DNA of 55,169 nt. Source: Isotricha intestinalis. Lineage: Eukaryota > Ciliophora > Litostomatea > Vestibuliferida > Isotrichidae. Below the pieces are notes generated by a model. It was not told the origin of the DNA. It made no database searches and saw nothing but the letters and a program-made list of their open reading frames with translations. The position numbers were made by a program, and so were the translations under genes. The stretch is from contig JAJJLU010003551.1 in assembly GCA_023807065.1 (NCBI GenBank), positions 1 through 55,169 of the forward strand, read 5' to 3'. Shown here piece by piece: positions 9,448-19,200 of this stretch (position 1 is the stretch's first letter; each line of letters starts with the position of its first letter).

Positions 9448-9990
9448 ATGAACACAAATAATTCAAATGTTCCTTCTTGTTCCTACATGAGTGCAACACA
9501 AGGTCAACCTCAAATAATATCAGAAAAACCTGAATTTTCCCAAAATAGGGGAATATCACAACAACCAATGACACAAACATCAAAAAATCAACAACCAATG
9601 ACTCAACAACAAATACCAAAACAACCTATGATGCAGCAACCAATGACTCAACAACAAATACCACAACAACCAATGATGCAGCAACCAATGATTCAACAAC
9701 CAATGATTCAACAACCTATGATGATGCAACAACCTATGATGATTCAACAACCGATGATGCAACAACCAATGGTAATGCAACCTATGGTTCAACCTGTAAT
9801 GATGCAACCTATGATGATGCAACCAATGATGGGTAACCCTAGATGTATTGTTTGTGCTGGAAGAGGTTACAAATATGATGGTACTAGATGCCCTTGTATT
9901 GGAGGGAATACTTATGAAGAAGATATGGAAGATCGTCTTGCTATGGGGATACTTTTCTCTAGAGGAATGGGAAGAAGAGGTTTTTGGTAA
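9448..9990 (+). CDS. Met/Gln/Pro-repeat protein with C-terminal Cys motif, 180 aa
   Basis: Residues about 40-130 are built from QQPMMQ/QQPMTQ units. Residues 132-150 carry RCIVCAGRGY...CPC, four cysteines (133, 136, 148, 150). The first half resembles the CxxCxGxG zinc-binding unit of DnaJ-type proteins, though only one such unit is present. The C-terminus is Gly/Arg/Met-rich and ends GRRGFW. There is no signal peptide or transmembrane helix. The repeat block has prion-like composition and could drive condensation or act as a flexible tether (inference). The gene's GC content is visibly above that of its neighbours, as expected for CAA/CCA/ATG codons. Function unknown. Confidence 0.82.
   Translation: MNTNNSNVPSCSYMSATQGQPQIISEKPEFSQNRGISQQPMTQTSKNQQPMTQQQIPKQPMMQQPMTQQQIPQQPMMQQPMIQQPMIQQPMMMQQPMMIQQPMMQQPMVMQPMVQPVMMQPMMMQPMMGNPRCIVCAGRGYKYDGTRCPCIGGNTYEEDMEDRLAMGILFSRGMGRRGFW
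9588..9832 (+). repeat. Tandem repeats coding QQPMMQ / QQPMTQ
   Basis: Imperfect 15-27 bp units based on caacaaccaatgatgcag occur in one continuous block and stay in frame. Two longer near-identical units (around 9588-9640 and 9640-9690) each contain ATGACTCAACAACAAATACC. The antisense reading also stays open because the unit lacks TTA, CTA and TCA in that frame; this is a by-product of the repeat. Confidence 0.88.
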
Positions 9991-10084
9991 ATTGATTTTT
10001 ATTTTATTATTATTATAAGAATGAAATTTTTATTTTTTGGTTTTTTAAATTATTGTTAATTAATTAAAATATAATTATATTAAA

Positions 10085-13000
10085 ATGGACAATGAAACAG
10101 ATTTAAAAGAAGAAAAATTAAGTGAAATTAATACTGATAAAATTAAAGATGAAGATAATTTAATTAAAAATGAGGATATATTAAAAATTGAAAATAATTT
10201 AGATTTTGATGGTGATGAGTTAATTCATTTTCCAGATAATTTACCTGATTTTGAAGAATTAGAAAGAAAAAATGAAGAAAGAAGAAAGAAAGATGAAGAA
10301 AATCAAGAAATAATAAATAATTTAGTTAAACAAGGAAAATATGATGAAGTTTTACAATTTTTAAATATAAAAGAAAAAGAAGAAGATAATGAATCTGAAC
10401 CTTTAGAAATTATTCCTGCTGATAATATTTCAGATTTACATGAAGAAAAAGAAGATAATGAAAATATAAAGACGGAGAATAAAGAGAATGATATTAAGAA
10501 TGAGGATATTAATAATGATAATAAAAAAAAGATTGAAGAAGAAATAAAAGAAAATAATAATATGAAATTGAAAGAAAATAATAGTAAAAAAGAAGAAGAG
10601 AATAAAGAAATTAAAGAAGAAAATAAAAAAGAAGAAATTAAAGAAGAAAATAAAAAAGAAGAAATTAAAGAAGAAAATAAAAAAGAAGAAATTAAAGAAG
10701 AAAACAAAAATGAAGAAATTAAAGAAGAAAACAAAAATGAAGAAATTAAAGGAGAAAACAAAAAAGAAGAAGAAAAAGAAAAAGAAAAATTACAAAAAAT
10801 AGAAAAAATTGAAGAAATAAAGAAAGATTCTGTTGAAAAGAATATAAAAAAAGAATTAACTTCAAAAAATAACATATCAAAAATATCAAAAAGTGAAAGT
10901 AACTCAATTAGTGATTTATTATTAGATAAAGATGAAGAAAATAATTACGAAGATTTACTTGAAAATATGAATATATTAGAGAAAATAGAAAAAGAAAATA
11001 AAGAAAATGAGAATATAAAAGTAAATTTAGAAATTTTAACAAAAGAATTAGAAGAATTAGAAAATCATGAAGATGAAGATAAAAATAATATAGAACAAAT
11101 GAATGAATTATATTTAATGCTTCAAGAAGATAAAAATTCAAAAAGTCTTCAAATAGAAACAAGAGAAAAACTATTTCCTTATTATAATGATACAAATTAT
11201 AATTTAAGTGATGTTTTAAAAAGTGATTTGTTTAAAAATTTATCTTTAATGAGAAATTGTTTTATTTCTTCAAATATAATAAAATTAAAACCTATTAACT
11301 TTGGTTTATATGATAAAAAATTTGAAATTAATTATCCAAAATCTTCTTTTGATAATTTAGAATATTCTTCTAAAGATTTAAAAAGTGAAATGGATTATGA
11401 AAGTTATTTAATGGAATATAAAAATTCTAATTCTGTTAATATTAAAGTTAAAGGAATGAAAGATTTATTTAATAAATTTAAAAAAGAAAAAAGTGAAAAT
11501 AAAATTATTCAGAAAAAAAATATTGAAATTAATTTAGACAATAATGAAAATGAAAATAATGATTTTAATGATATACAAGAAACAATTAATAATTGGATTA
11601 AAATTAATAATGATAATGATAATGAAAATGAAGTTATTATTAAACTAAATGAATTTAATAAAGTTTTTCTTGATTGTTTTAATAAAAATAATATTGATTC
11701 AAGAGATAAAATAAAAAATATTTTAGAATTAAATTTATCAAAACAAAATTTAAAAACTTTTCCGACAGAAAAATTAAAAAATTTACCAAAATTAACATTT
11801 TTAAATTTAGAAGAAAATCAAATCGAAAAAATTTGTGATTTATCATATTGTGAAGATTTATATTCAATAAATTTAAATAGAAATATGATAAAAAAAATAG
11901 AAGGAATTTCAAATTTAAAATCATTAGAAAAATTATCTTTAAATAATAATTTAATAGAAAAAATAGAAGGATGTGAAAATAATAAAAGATTAAGATTTTT
12001 ATTTTTAGGAAAAAATAAAATAAGAAATATAGATTCAATAGAAAATCAAGTATTATTTATTGAAGAATTAATTTTATGTGAAAATGAAATTCAATCTATT
12101 CCAGAAAAATTCTCTCTTCCTTATTTAAGATTTTTAGATTTAAATGAAAATAATATTAAAAATATTTCTAATTTTTATTTTTGCCCTTTATTAGAAAAAT
12201 TATTATTAAAAGGAAATAATATTGATTCTTCTAATAATAATAATAATGTTATTTTTTCTTATTTACCTAAATTAAGAGAAATTGATTTAAGTTTTAATAA
12301 AATAAATAATTTATCTTTTGTTTTAAATATTTTAAGAGATAATTTAAATTTAGAAATTATTAATATTGGAAATAATCCTTTTGTTACTATTTGTGATAAA
12401 TTTTTAATCAAAGTTTTATTAAGTATTTTCCCTAAATTAAAAATTATAAATAATGATGATTACACTCAATCAATTTATAAGAAAAAAACAAACAAAAGAA
12501 ACACCAAAAAATTATTTTATTCAGAAAGTTATTTTTATATTATTCAACTTCAAAATTTTTTTATGAAATATTTTAATTCTGTTTATTTTACAAATCAAAT
12601 TTTAAATCAATTTAATATAAATATAAATTCAAATTTAACTGAAGAAAATATTCCATTATTAAATTCAATAAATACAAATTTTTTTAACTTTAAAACATTT
12701 CACTTAAAAAATTTAAACAATTGTTTAAATGGAAAATTTTGTTTTTTCAATAAGCATGTTTCTCTTCAAACAAATTTATTATTATACCTATATGATTTCA
12801 AATATAAAATGTTATATATATATAATTCAATGGGTATTTTTAGTAAAAATTTAACATTGAGAAAAATAAAAATAGTAAAAATACAACAATTATATAAATT
12901 GAGAATAATAAGAAAAAAATTAGCTGCAATTGTTATTCCTGATGATGAATACGATCATGCAGATGATTTATTAGATTTTTTTAATTCGAAACCAAAAGAA

Positions 13001-13981
13001 GAAGAAACTGTTGATTTTAAATGGGAAAAAGGAAAAATAGAACAAATTGAAAATCAAATAAAATTAAGAACATCACAAGAAATAAAAAATAATAATAATC
13101 AATCTAATAAAGAAATTAATATTAATAATAATACAAATAAAAATAATAATAATACATTTTTAACTCAAAAAAAAAATGTAGTTTATAAATTATCAACACA
13201 AGGATTAGAAACAATAAAAGAAAAAGAAAATGAAAATGAAAATTTAAACAATCAAAAATCAAATAATTTAATTGAAAAAGAAGAAACAATTAAAAATAAT
13301 CAATCAAATGAGGAAATATTAAAATTAATGAAAAATTTAAACACAAATATGAAAACAAATAAATTAACACCAATGAAAATAACACCAACACCATCAAATC
13401 ATAAAATATATTTAAAATCATCTATAGATGCACCATTAAAAGTAATGAATAATAATATAAATAATAATAATTTAACGTCAAATTTATCAAACATAGAAAA
13501 TCCTTCTTTATCACAATTAAATGATATAACAATGACAAAAACAAGATATCCAAATTTACAAAATTATAATAAAGGAGAAAATATTCCTTTAAAATATATA
13601 AATATAAATACTCAAATGGGAATAATTCCAGGAATAAAATCAAAAGGCAATTTTCCACAAAAAAATTATTTACCTCCGATTAAAAGACCAGATTCTAAAA
13701 ATACAAATAATAATAATTTTAATATTTCTACTTCAAATATAAGTGATGAAACAAGAAGTGTTAAATCAACTTTTACTTTTAATAGTAAATTTAAAAATAT
13801 TAAAGGAAGAGTTCTTCCACAAAAAGTTGCGGATGAAATTAGGAGATTAGAACAAGAATGTAATGAAACTATTCAAAAAGCTAAAGCTGAATGGGGATTT
13901 ACTAATCCACAAACTGCTGAATTATTGGCTAAAAAAATTTATAAGAAATATAGAAAGAAAATTAGTCATCTTTTACAATAA
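10085..13981 (+). CDS. Leucine-rich repeat protein with IQ motif (LRRIQ1-like), 1298 aa
   Basis: Residues 1-330 are acidic/basic low complexity, including a KEENKKEEI tandem repeat. Residues about 540-785 hold an SDS22-type LRR array of 8-10 repeats (for example LTFLNLEENQIEKI, LEKLSLNNNLIEKIEG, LRFLDLNENNIKNI), capped by a FPKLKIINND segment as in LRR-cap domains. A single IQ-like motif at about 930-945 (KIQQLYKLRIIRKK) could bind calmodulin. Residues 1030-1230 are Asn-rich, and the last 60 residues form a conserved-looking charged helix. SDS22-type LRRs with an IQ motif are typical of ciliary proteins such as LRRIQ1, so an axonemal or basal-body scaffold is the best guess. Assignment to LRRIQ1 itself is tentative. 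Confidence 0.85.
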   Translation: MDNETDLKEEKLSEINTDKIKDEDNLIKNEDILKIENNLDFDGDELIHFPDNLPDFEELERKNEERRKKDEENQEIINNLVKQGKYDEVLQFLNIKEKEEDNESEPLEIIPADNISDLHEEKEDNENIKTENKENDIKNEDINNDNKKKIEEEIKENNNMKLKENNSKKEEENKEIKEENKKEEIKEENKKEEIKEENKKEEIKEENKNEEIKEENKNEEIKGENKKEEEKEKEKLQKIEKIEEIKKDSVEKNIKKELTSKNNISKISKSESNSISDLLLDKDEENNYEDLLENMNILEKIEKENKENENIKVNLEILTKELEELENHEDEDKNNIEQMNELYLMLQEDKNSKSLQIETREKLFPYYNDTNYNLSDVLKSDLFKNLSLMRNCFISSNIIKLKPINFGLYDKKFEINYPKSSFDNLEYSSKDLKSEMDYESYLMEYKNSNSVNIKVKGMKDLFNKFKKEKSENKIIQKKNIEINLDNNENENNDFNDIQETINNWIKINNDNDNENEVIIKLNEFNKVFLDCFNKNNIDSRDKIKNILELNLSKQNLKTFPTEKLKNLPKLTFLNLEENQIEKICDLSYCEDLYSINLNRNMIKKIEGISNLKSLEKLSLNNNLIEKIEGCENNKRLRFLFLGKNKIRNIDSIENQVLFIEELILCENEIQSIPEKFSLPYLRFLDLNENNIKNISNFYFCPLLEKLLLKGNNIDSSNNNNNVIFSYLPKLREIDLSFNKINNLSFVLNILRDNLNLEIINIGNNPFVTICDKFLIKVLLSIFPKLKIINNDDYTQSIYKKKTNKRNTKKLFYSESYFYIIQLQNFFMKYFNSVYFTNQILNQFNININSNLTEENIPLLNSINTNFFNFKTFHLKNLNNCLNGKFCFFNKHVSLQTNLLLYLYDFKYKMLYIYNSMGIFSKNLTLRKIKIVKIQQLYKLRIIRKKLAAIVIPDDEYDHADDLLDFFNSKPKEEETVDFKWEKGKIEQIENQIKLRTSQEIKNNNNQSNKEININNNTNKNNNNTFLTQKKNVVYKLSTQGLETIKEKENENENLNNQKSNNLIEKEETIKNNQSNEEILKLMKNLNTNMKTNKLTPMKITPTPSNHKIYLKSSIDAPLKVMNNNINNNNLTSNLSNIENPSLSQLNDITMTKTRYPNLQNYNKGENIPLKYININTQMGIIPGIKSKGNFPQKNYLPPIKRPDSKNTNNNNFNISTSNISDETRSVKSTFTFNSKFKNIKGRVLPQKVADEIRRLEQECNETIQKAKAEWGFTNPQTAELLAKKIYKKYRKKISHLLQ
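10613..10774 (+). repeat. 27-bp tandem repeat, six copies, coding KEENKKEEI
   Basis: Six head-to-tail 27-bp units start at 10613. The first three are nearly identical at the DNA level; the next two carry AAT for AAA (KEENKNEEI) and AAC for AAT; the last carries GGA for GAA. This order suggests stepwise unit duplication by slippage or unequal exchange. It lies in the disordered N-terminal part of the LRR/IQ protein. Confidence 0.93.
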
Positions 13982-14147
13982 TATTTTTTATGTATGTTGA
14001 AAAAAGATAAATCTATTTTTATAAGTTATTATTATATATATTATTTTAAATTTATTTTATTTTTTTATCTTATTTTTTAAATATATTTCAAATGAATAAT
14101 CATTTATATTTATATAATATATATATTTATTTTAAAGAAAAAAAAAT

Positions 14148-16217
14148 CTAATATATATGACATTGACAAATTGATTTTCTTTCTGAGTTTTCAAAATCAA
14201 TTCCAGAACTTTTAGTAGATAATCTTCTAAATTTATTATAATATTGAGAAGAGTCTTCTAATAATTTATTTAATAATCTCAATCTATAACCATATTTTAT
14301 TATTTTAAAATCATTTAATAACATTTCTTCAGTAATAGGATTTTTAGATAGCATTTGAATTAATAATAAATCAACAGAATAATAACCTTGATTATAGAAA
14401 TTAGTAAATAAACATTGTAATTTAATTTGTTCTAACCAATAATATAATTCTTTTAAATAATAATCTTTTTTGAAATTTTCTTCACTGCAATTAGTAATAT
14501 AAAAAATAGATTCTTCTTTTAAAAAATTATTAAATTTAAATTCACTATTAGAAACATCTAATTGTACTTTAATTAAAATTCTTGCTCTATCACCTGCAAT
14601 TGGAATTCCTATTGTTTTTAAATCTATATCATAAAGACCTTTTTTTCCTTTCATTAATTCTTTTAAAGTTTTCACATCTTCAAATCCATTATTTATTAAT
14701 AAATCTGAATATTTATCCATATGAATTTGACTTAAATATTCTATTAATGCTTCTTCATCATTTTCTTTTATTTCTGTGTCTTCCGAATTGAAACTTAATT
14801 TATGAAATAAATTCTTATTATTTAAATGAAATTCTTCACTACTTGCATTTTCTTCTATAATAGAATTTTTAACAAAACTATTTTTTAAAGTATTTCTTAA
14901 AGTTGTATTTACTCTAAAATATTTAGTTAAACTATCTCTTGTTGTTTGTCTTAGTAATTCTTTACATTTAATATCATTTTTATGAGAAGGAAAAATATGA
15001 ATTGGTTCTGAATTATCATAAAAAGATTCATTTAAATTAATATTTTTTTCTGATTTATTATCAGAAAAATCATTAGATTCATTAACAATATAAATTGAAT
15101 TTGCAAATTGAAAAGGAGATTTGATGTCTTGTTCATTATTATTAAAACTAGTTTCTTCAGGTATAATAATTTCTTTACTACTTAAAAATATATTATTATC
15201 AATATCTTTTAATTTTGGATTTTCATAATTATTATATTTCTCGTTTGTGTCATCAACATTTCCACTTAAACTTTTATGAATCATACTCAAAGTTTTTAAA
15301 CTATTTGGAAAAAGAGATTCTCTTAAATTATTATGATGATTATTATTATATTGTAATTCTGAATTATTCTTATTTAAACTTTCAAAATTAGTATTAATAT
15401 TATCACCTAAACTATTATAATGTAATAAATGCTTAGATAAATTCCTAGGACTGGGAAAAACTCTATGACTTAATTGATGACTAATAGGACTTTTTTCCAT
15501 TCCATTTGCAATTTTTAAATTTTTATTTTTAGGAGTCATTAAATCATAATTAACATTATTATTTTTTTCATTTTTATTGCTGTTAATTATAACAGATTGA
15601 TTTTTACTTTTTTCTCTTAAAACTTCAACACATTTAACATAACCTCTTTCATTAGCATAATCTTCAGCAGAATAACCATCATCCGATAAAATATTTGGAT
15701 CTGAATTATATAATAATAATAATTTTATTACTTTATATTCTCCTTTTGATGCTGCAATATGTAATGATGTTTCTCCGAATTGATTTTTTATATTTGGATC
15801 TGCATTTTTTTCTAATAATAAATTTATTAATTTATGATTTCCTATTTCTACTGCTTTATGTAACGCTGTTTCATTATATTTATTCTGATAATCTACTGAT
15901 AATGGATTCTTATCTAATATTATTTTTGCTAAACTATAATTGTTTTTCTCTATTGATGTTATTAATGTATTATTTCCTGTTTGAGAATCTATATAATTTA
16001 TTATTTCTGGATTATCATTAATCATTTTTGTTTGTTCACTTATTGATTTATCTAAAAATGTTTTTAATTCAAATGATTCATCTTTTGTTTGAATATTATA
16101 ATTTAAATTATATTGATTTAAATTAAATTGATTTAAATTATTCCTTTTAGATAAATTTTGAGCTGATAAAATTGGAGAAGCAGGAAAATCCATTTTTAAG
16201 ATTATATAAAATTCCAA
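14148..16217 (-). CDS. Ankyrin-repeat and double SAM-domain protein, 689 aa
   Basis: Reads from ATG at 16217 to TAG. Residues about 77-205 form four ankyrin repeats with clear consensus (YNETALHKAVEIGNHKLINLLL; FGETSLHIAASKGEYKVIKLLL). A long Asn/Ser-rich linker follows (about 210-480). A SAM domain lies at about 488-552 (ALIEYLSQIHMDKYSDLL ... DLKTIGIPIAGDRARIL), and a second, more divergent SAM-like domain at about 582-668 (YWLEQIKLQCLFTNFYNQGY ... GYRLRLLNKLL). Ankyrin plus tandem SAM is typical of scaffold proteins that polymerise or tether signalling enzymes. The start could instead be the Met at codon 9 (16193). The gene faces the RCC1 gene with only 39 bp between first ATGs. Confidence 0.9.
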   Translation of the reverse strand: MEFYIILKMDFPASPILSAQNLSKRNNLNQFNLNQYNLNYNIQTKDESFELKTFLDKSISEQTKMINDNPEIINYIDSQTGNNTLITSIEKNNYSLAKIILDKNPLSVDYQNKYNETALHKAVEIGNHKLINLLLEKNADPNIKNQFGETSLHIAASKGEYKVIKLLLLYNSDPNILSDDGYSAEDYANERGYVKCVEVLREKSKNQSVIINSNKNEKNNNVNYDLMTPKNKNLKIANGMEKSPISHQLSHRVFPSPRNLSKHLLHYNSLGDNINTNFESLNKNNSELQYNNNHHNNLRESLFPNSLKTLSMIHKSLSGNVDDTNEKYNNYENPKLKDIDNNIFLSSKEIIIPEETSFNNNEQDIKSPFQFANSIYIVNESNDFSDNKSEKNINLNESFYDNSEPIHIFPSHKNDIKCKELLRQTTRDSLTKYFRVNTTLRNTLKNSFVKNSIIEENASSEEFHLNNKNLFHKLSFNSEDTEIKENDEEALIEYLSQIHMDKYSDLLINNGFEDVKTLKELMKGKKGLYDIDLKTIGIPIAGDRARILIKVQLDVSNSEFKFNNFLKEESIFYITNCSEENFKKDYYLKELYYWLEQIKLQCLFTNFYNQGYYSVDLLLIQMLSKNPITEEMLLNDFKIIKYGYRLRLLNKLLEDSSQYYNKFRRLSTKSSGIDFENSERKSICQCHIY

Positions 16218-16256
16218 AAAAATTATTTTAAAAAAAATAAAAAAAATTAAATATTA

Positions 16257-19200
16257 ATGTCACATATAGGATGTAATTCGAAAAATTCATTTGCAATAGA
16301 CAAAGATCAAAATTTATATACATGGGGAAGTTGTGAAACAAGCTTATTAGGTTATATTTCAGATTCTGATGTTATTGTTCCTAAAAAAATTTCAGTTAAA
16401 AATGGTTATGATGAATATTCAGTCAATGAAATTAATGTTGGTCAATTTCATGTTGCTATTATTGCAGATAGAAAAGATAAAACAAAAAAAAATTTTGATG
16501 AATTAAAAAAAAGTTTAGATTTTGCACATCAATATTTTTCAAATGTCACAAAATGGTTTTATGAAAATATTAAAAGTGTTACTTCATATGAATTATTTAT
16601 TTCATTTTTAATTAGATTTGAAAAGAAGAAAAATAAAAACAATGAAATAGATTATAATGAATTTGAAAAATTATTTTTAAATCCATTTTATGCTTATTTA
16701 AAATTAAAAGGAAGGGATTTTTATCATATGGAAGAAGCATATTCAGAATCGATAAAAAATGCATTAGAAATAAATGATGCAAATATAAAAGAAAGTAATT
16801 TAAAGAAAATAGAAGAAAAAAAATATACATCTCAAAAATTAAGAGATATATATGATTTTGCATTTGAAATGTATAAAAATTTTTCAGAAAATCCAACAGA
16901 CTTTCAATTATTTGCAAAATTAGTTTTTCAATTTAAACCTTTAATAACAAAAGAAGATTTAATGGAATTATTTACTTATTTAGACGATAATCCGGAAGAA
17001 ATAGAACAAGAGATTTTAAATGGAATAATGGAAGTATTACAAGTGAATGAAAATAAAAAAAATGAAGAAGAACAAGAATTAAAAATAGAATCAAATATAT
17101 TAATAGATTGTATAATAGGAGTTCAAACAGGATTAAATAATATATTTACATGGGGAATTCAAACAGAAGGAAGATTAGGATATGAAAAAGTAGATGAAAT
17201 AAAAAATCAAAATTCATCAAACAATAATAATAATGAAAATTCAGAAGAAGAAATAAAATATCAACAAATTCCAAAATTAGTACATTTCCCAGATTTAACA
17301 AAAATAACTCAAGTAGCATGTGGATTTTATCATTCATTAGCATTATCAGAAGATAAAAGAGTATATTCATGGGGTTCATCAAAATATGGTTGTTTAGGCA
17401 AATATTTGTCCAAAAATCAACCCACTCCAAATTTAATAGAAAAAGATATTGAAGGAAAAAATTTTGAAAAAATAATTCAAGTAGCAGCTGGAATGTATTT
17501 ATCTATGGCACTTAATGAAGATGGAACTGTGTTTTCATGGGGTTTAGGAAATAATGGAAGATTAGGACATGGAGATGAAAATAGTGTAGAAAAACCAAAA
17601 AGAATTGAATATTTTAATAATAATTCAATTAAAATTAAACAAATTTCATGTGGTGATCTTCATTGTGCTTGTATTAGTACTTCTAAAGAATTATATACTT
17701 TCGGAAATGGAAATTATGGGAAGTTAGGTCATTGTAATTTCGATCATGTTTTAACTCCTTCAAAAGTTGGTTTTTTCTCTATGCAAAAAGTTGAAAATGT
17801 TGCTTGTGGAAGTTATAATACTGTCGCTGTTACTACTGATGCTAAAGTCTATGCATGGGGAAAAAATTCACATGGAATGCTTGGAGTTCCTCATCAACAA
17901 GAACAAAATATTTTAGTACCCAGTGAAGTTCAGTATCAGAAAGATAATCCTGATTTAGTGGTATCTGAAATTGCTATTGGATCTATGCATCAGTTACTTC
18001 TTTGTACTAATGGAACTCTCTTTTCTTGTGGTAATAGTGTTAATGGTATTTTGGGAATTGAAGATGTATTCGATAAAGTCACTTCACCCAAAATGATTAT
18101 TAATGATAAACCTTTTTACATGACCACACATACTGATATTATGTTAGATAATTCAATTTTTAAAGATTATACTCCTTATTTTTCATTAGAAACTAAAGAT
18201 ATTAAAAATAATAGTATTAGTACAGCTATTGTATTTACATCAGGATCAAATTATAATTCTGCTTTTATAACAAATGATGGTGAATTATATATGTGTGGAG
18301 AACCTTCATTAATTCCAAAAGAAAACATAGAATCAACAGAACAAGGAATAATAACAACAAACTCAGATATGTACGATTTAAATAAAAAAACTTTTATTCA
18401 AAAAGTATCATTTTTCCGAGAAAAAGTAAACTATATTTCATTAGGTAAAAAGCATGTAATTTGCATAGCAGATTTTAAAGCATATTCATGGGGATATAAT
18501 ATAGATGGAATGTGTGGAATAACAGGTAAAGGATTAAATGAATATATATCTACTCCAACATTAATAGATGGTATAAAAACATTAGTAAAAATGTCATGTT
18601 TAAGTGATGATCATTCTTTAGTATTAACTCAAACAGGAGAAATATATGCATTTGGAAATAATATGTATGGGAAATTAGGAGTAGGAGATTTAAATAGATA
18701 TTTCACAATAGGAGTTCAACCAAGAGAAGTAGAACCAATGCTTGTTAAAAATGTATCATATGCTCAATATATTTCTTGTTCAAATACTCATTGTGCTTGT
18801 ATTATGAAATATAATCAAAATTTACAAGACTCTTATAGTATTTATACTTGGGGAAGTGGTTATGGAGGAAAATTAGGTCATTCTAATGAAGTTGATTCAT
18901 ATGAACCAAAAATTGTTGAAGATTTAGATAAACAAAAAAATGATGATGGAAAAAAATTATATTTTATTAAAGTAGAATGTGGAGAAGATTTCACTCTTGC
19001 TTTAGATGAAAAAGGGAAACTATGGATTTGGGGAAATGTTCAATGTATTCCCGATATTAAAACAGGAAAAATTGAAGTTCCTTATCAAATAATAAAAAAT
19101 AAAATATTTAAATTTATTAGTGTTAAAGGGAAATACGCATGTGCAATAACAATTAAAGGAGAAGTTTTTGCATGGGGTGAAATAATAAAGGATAATCAAA

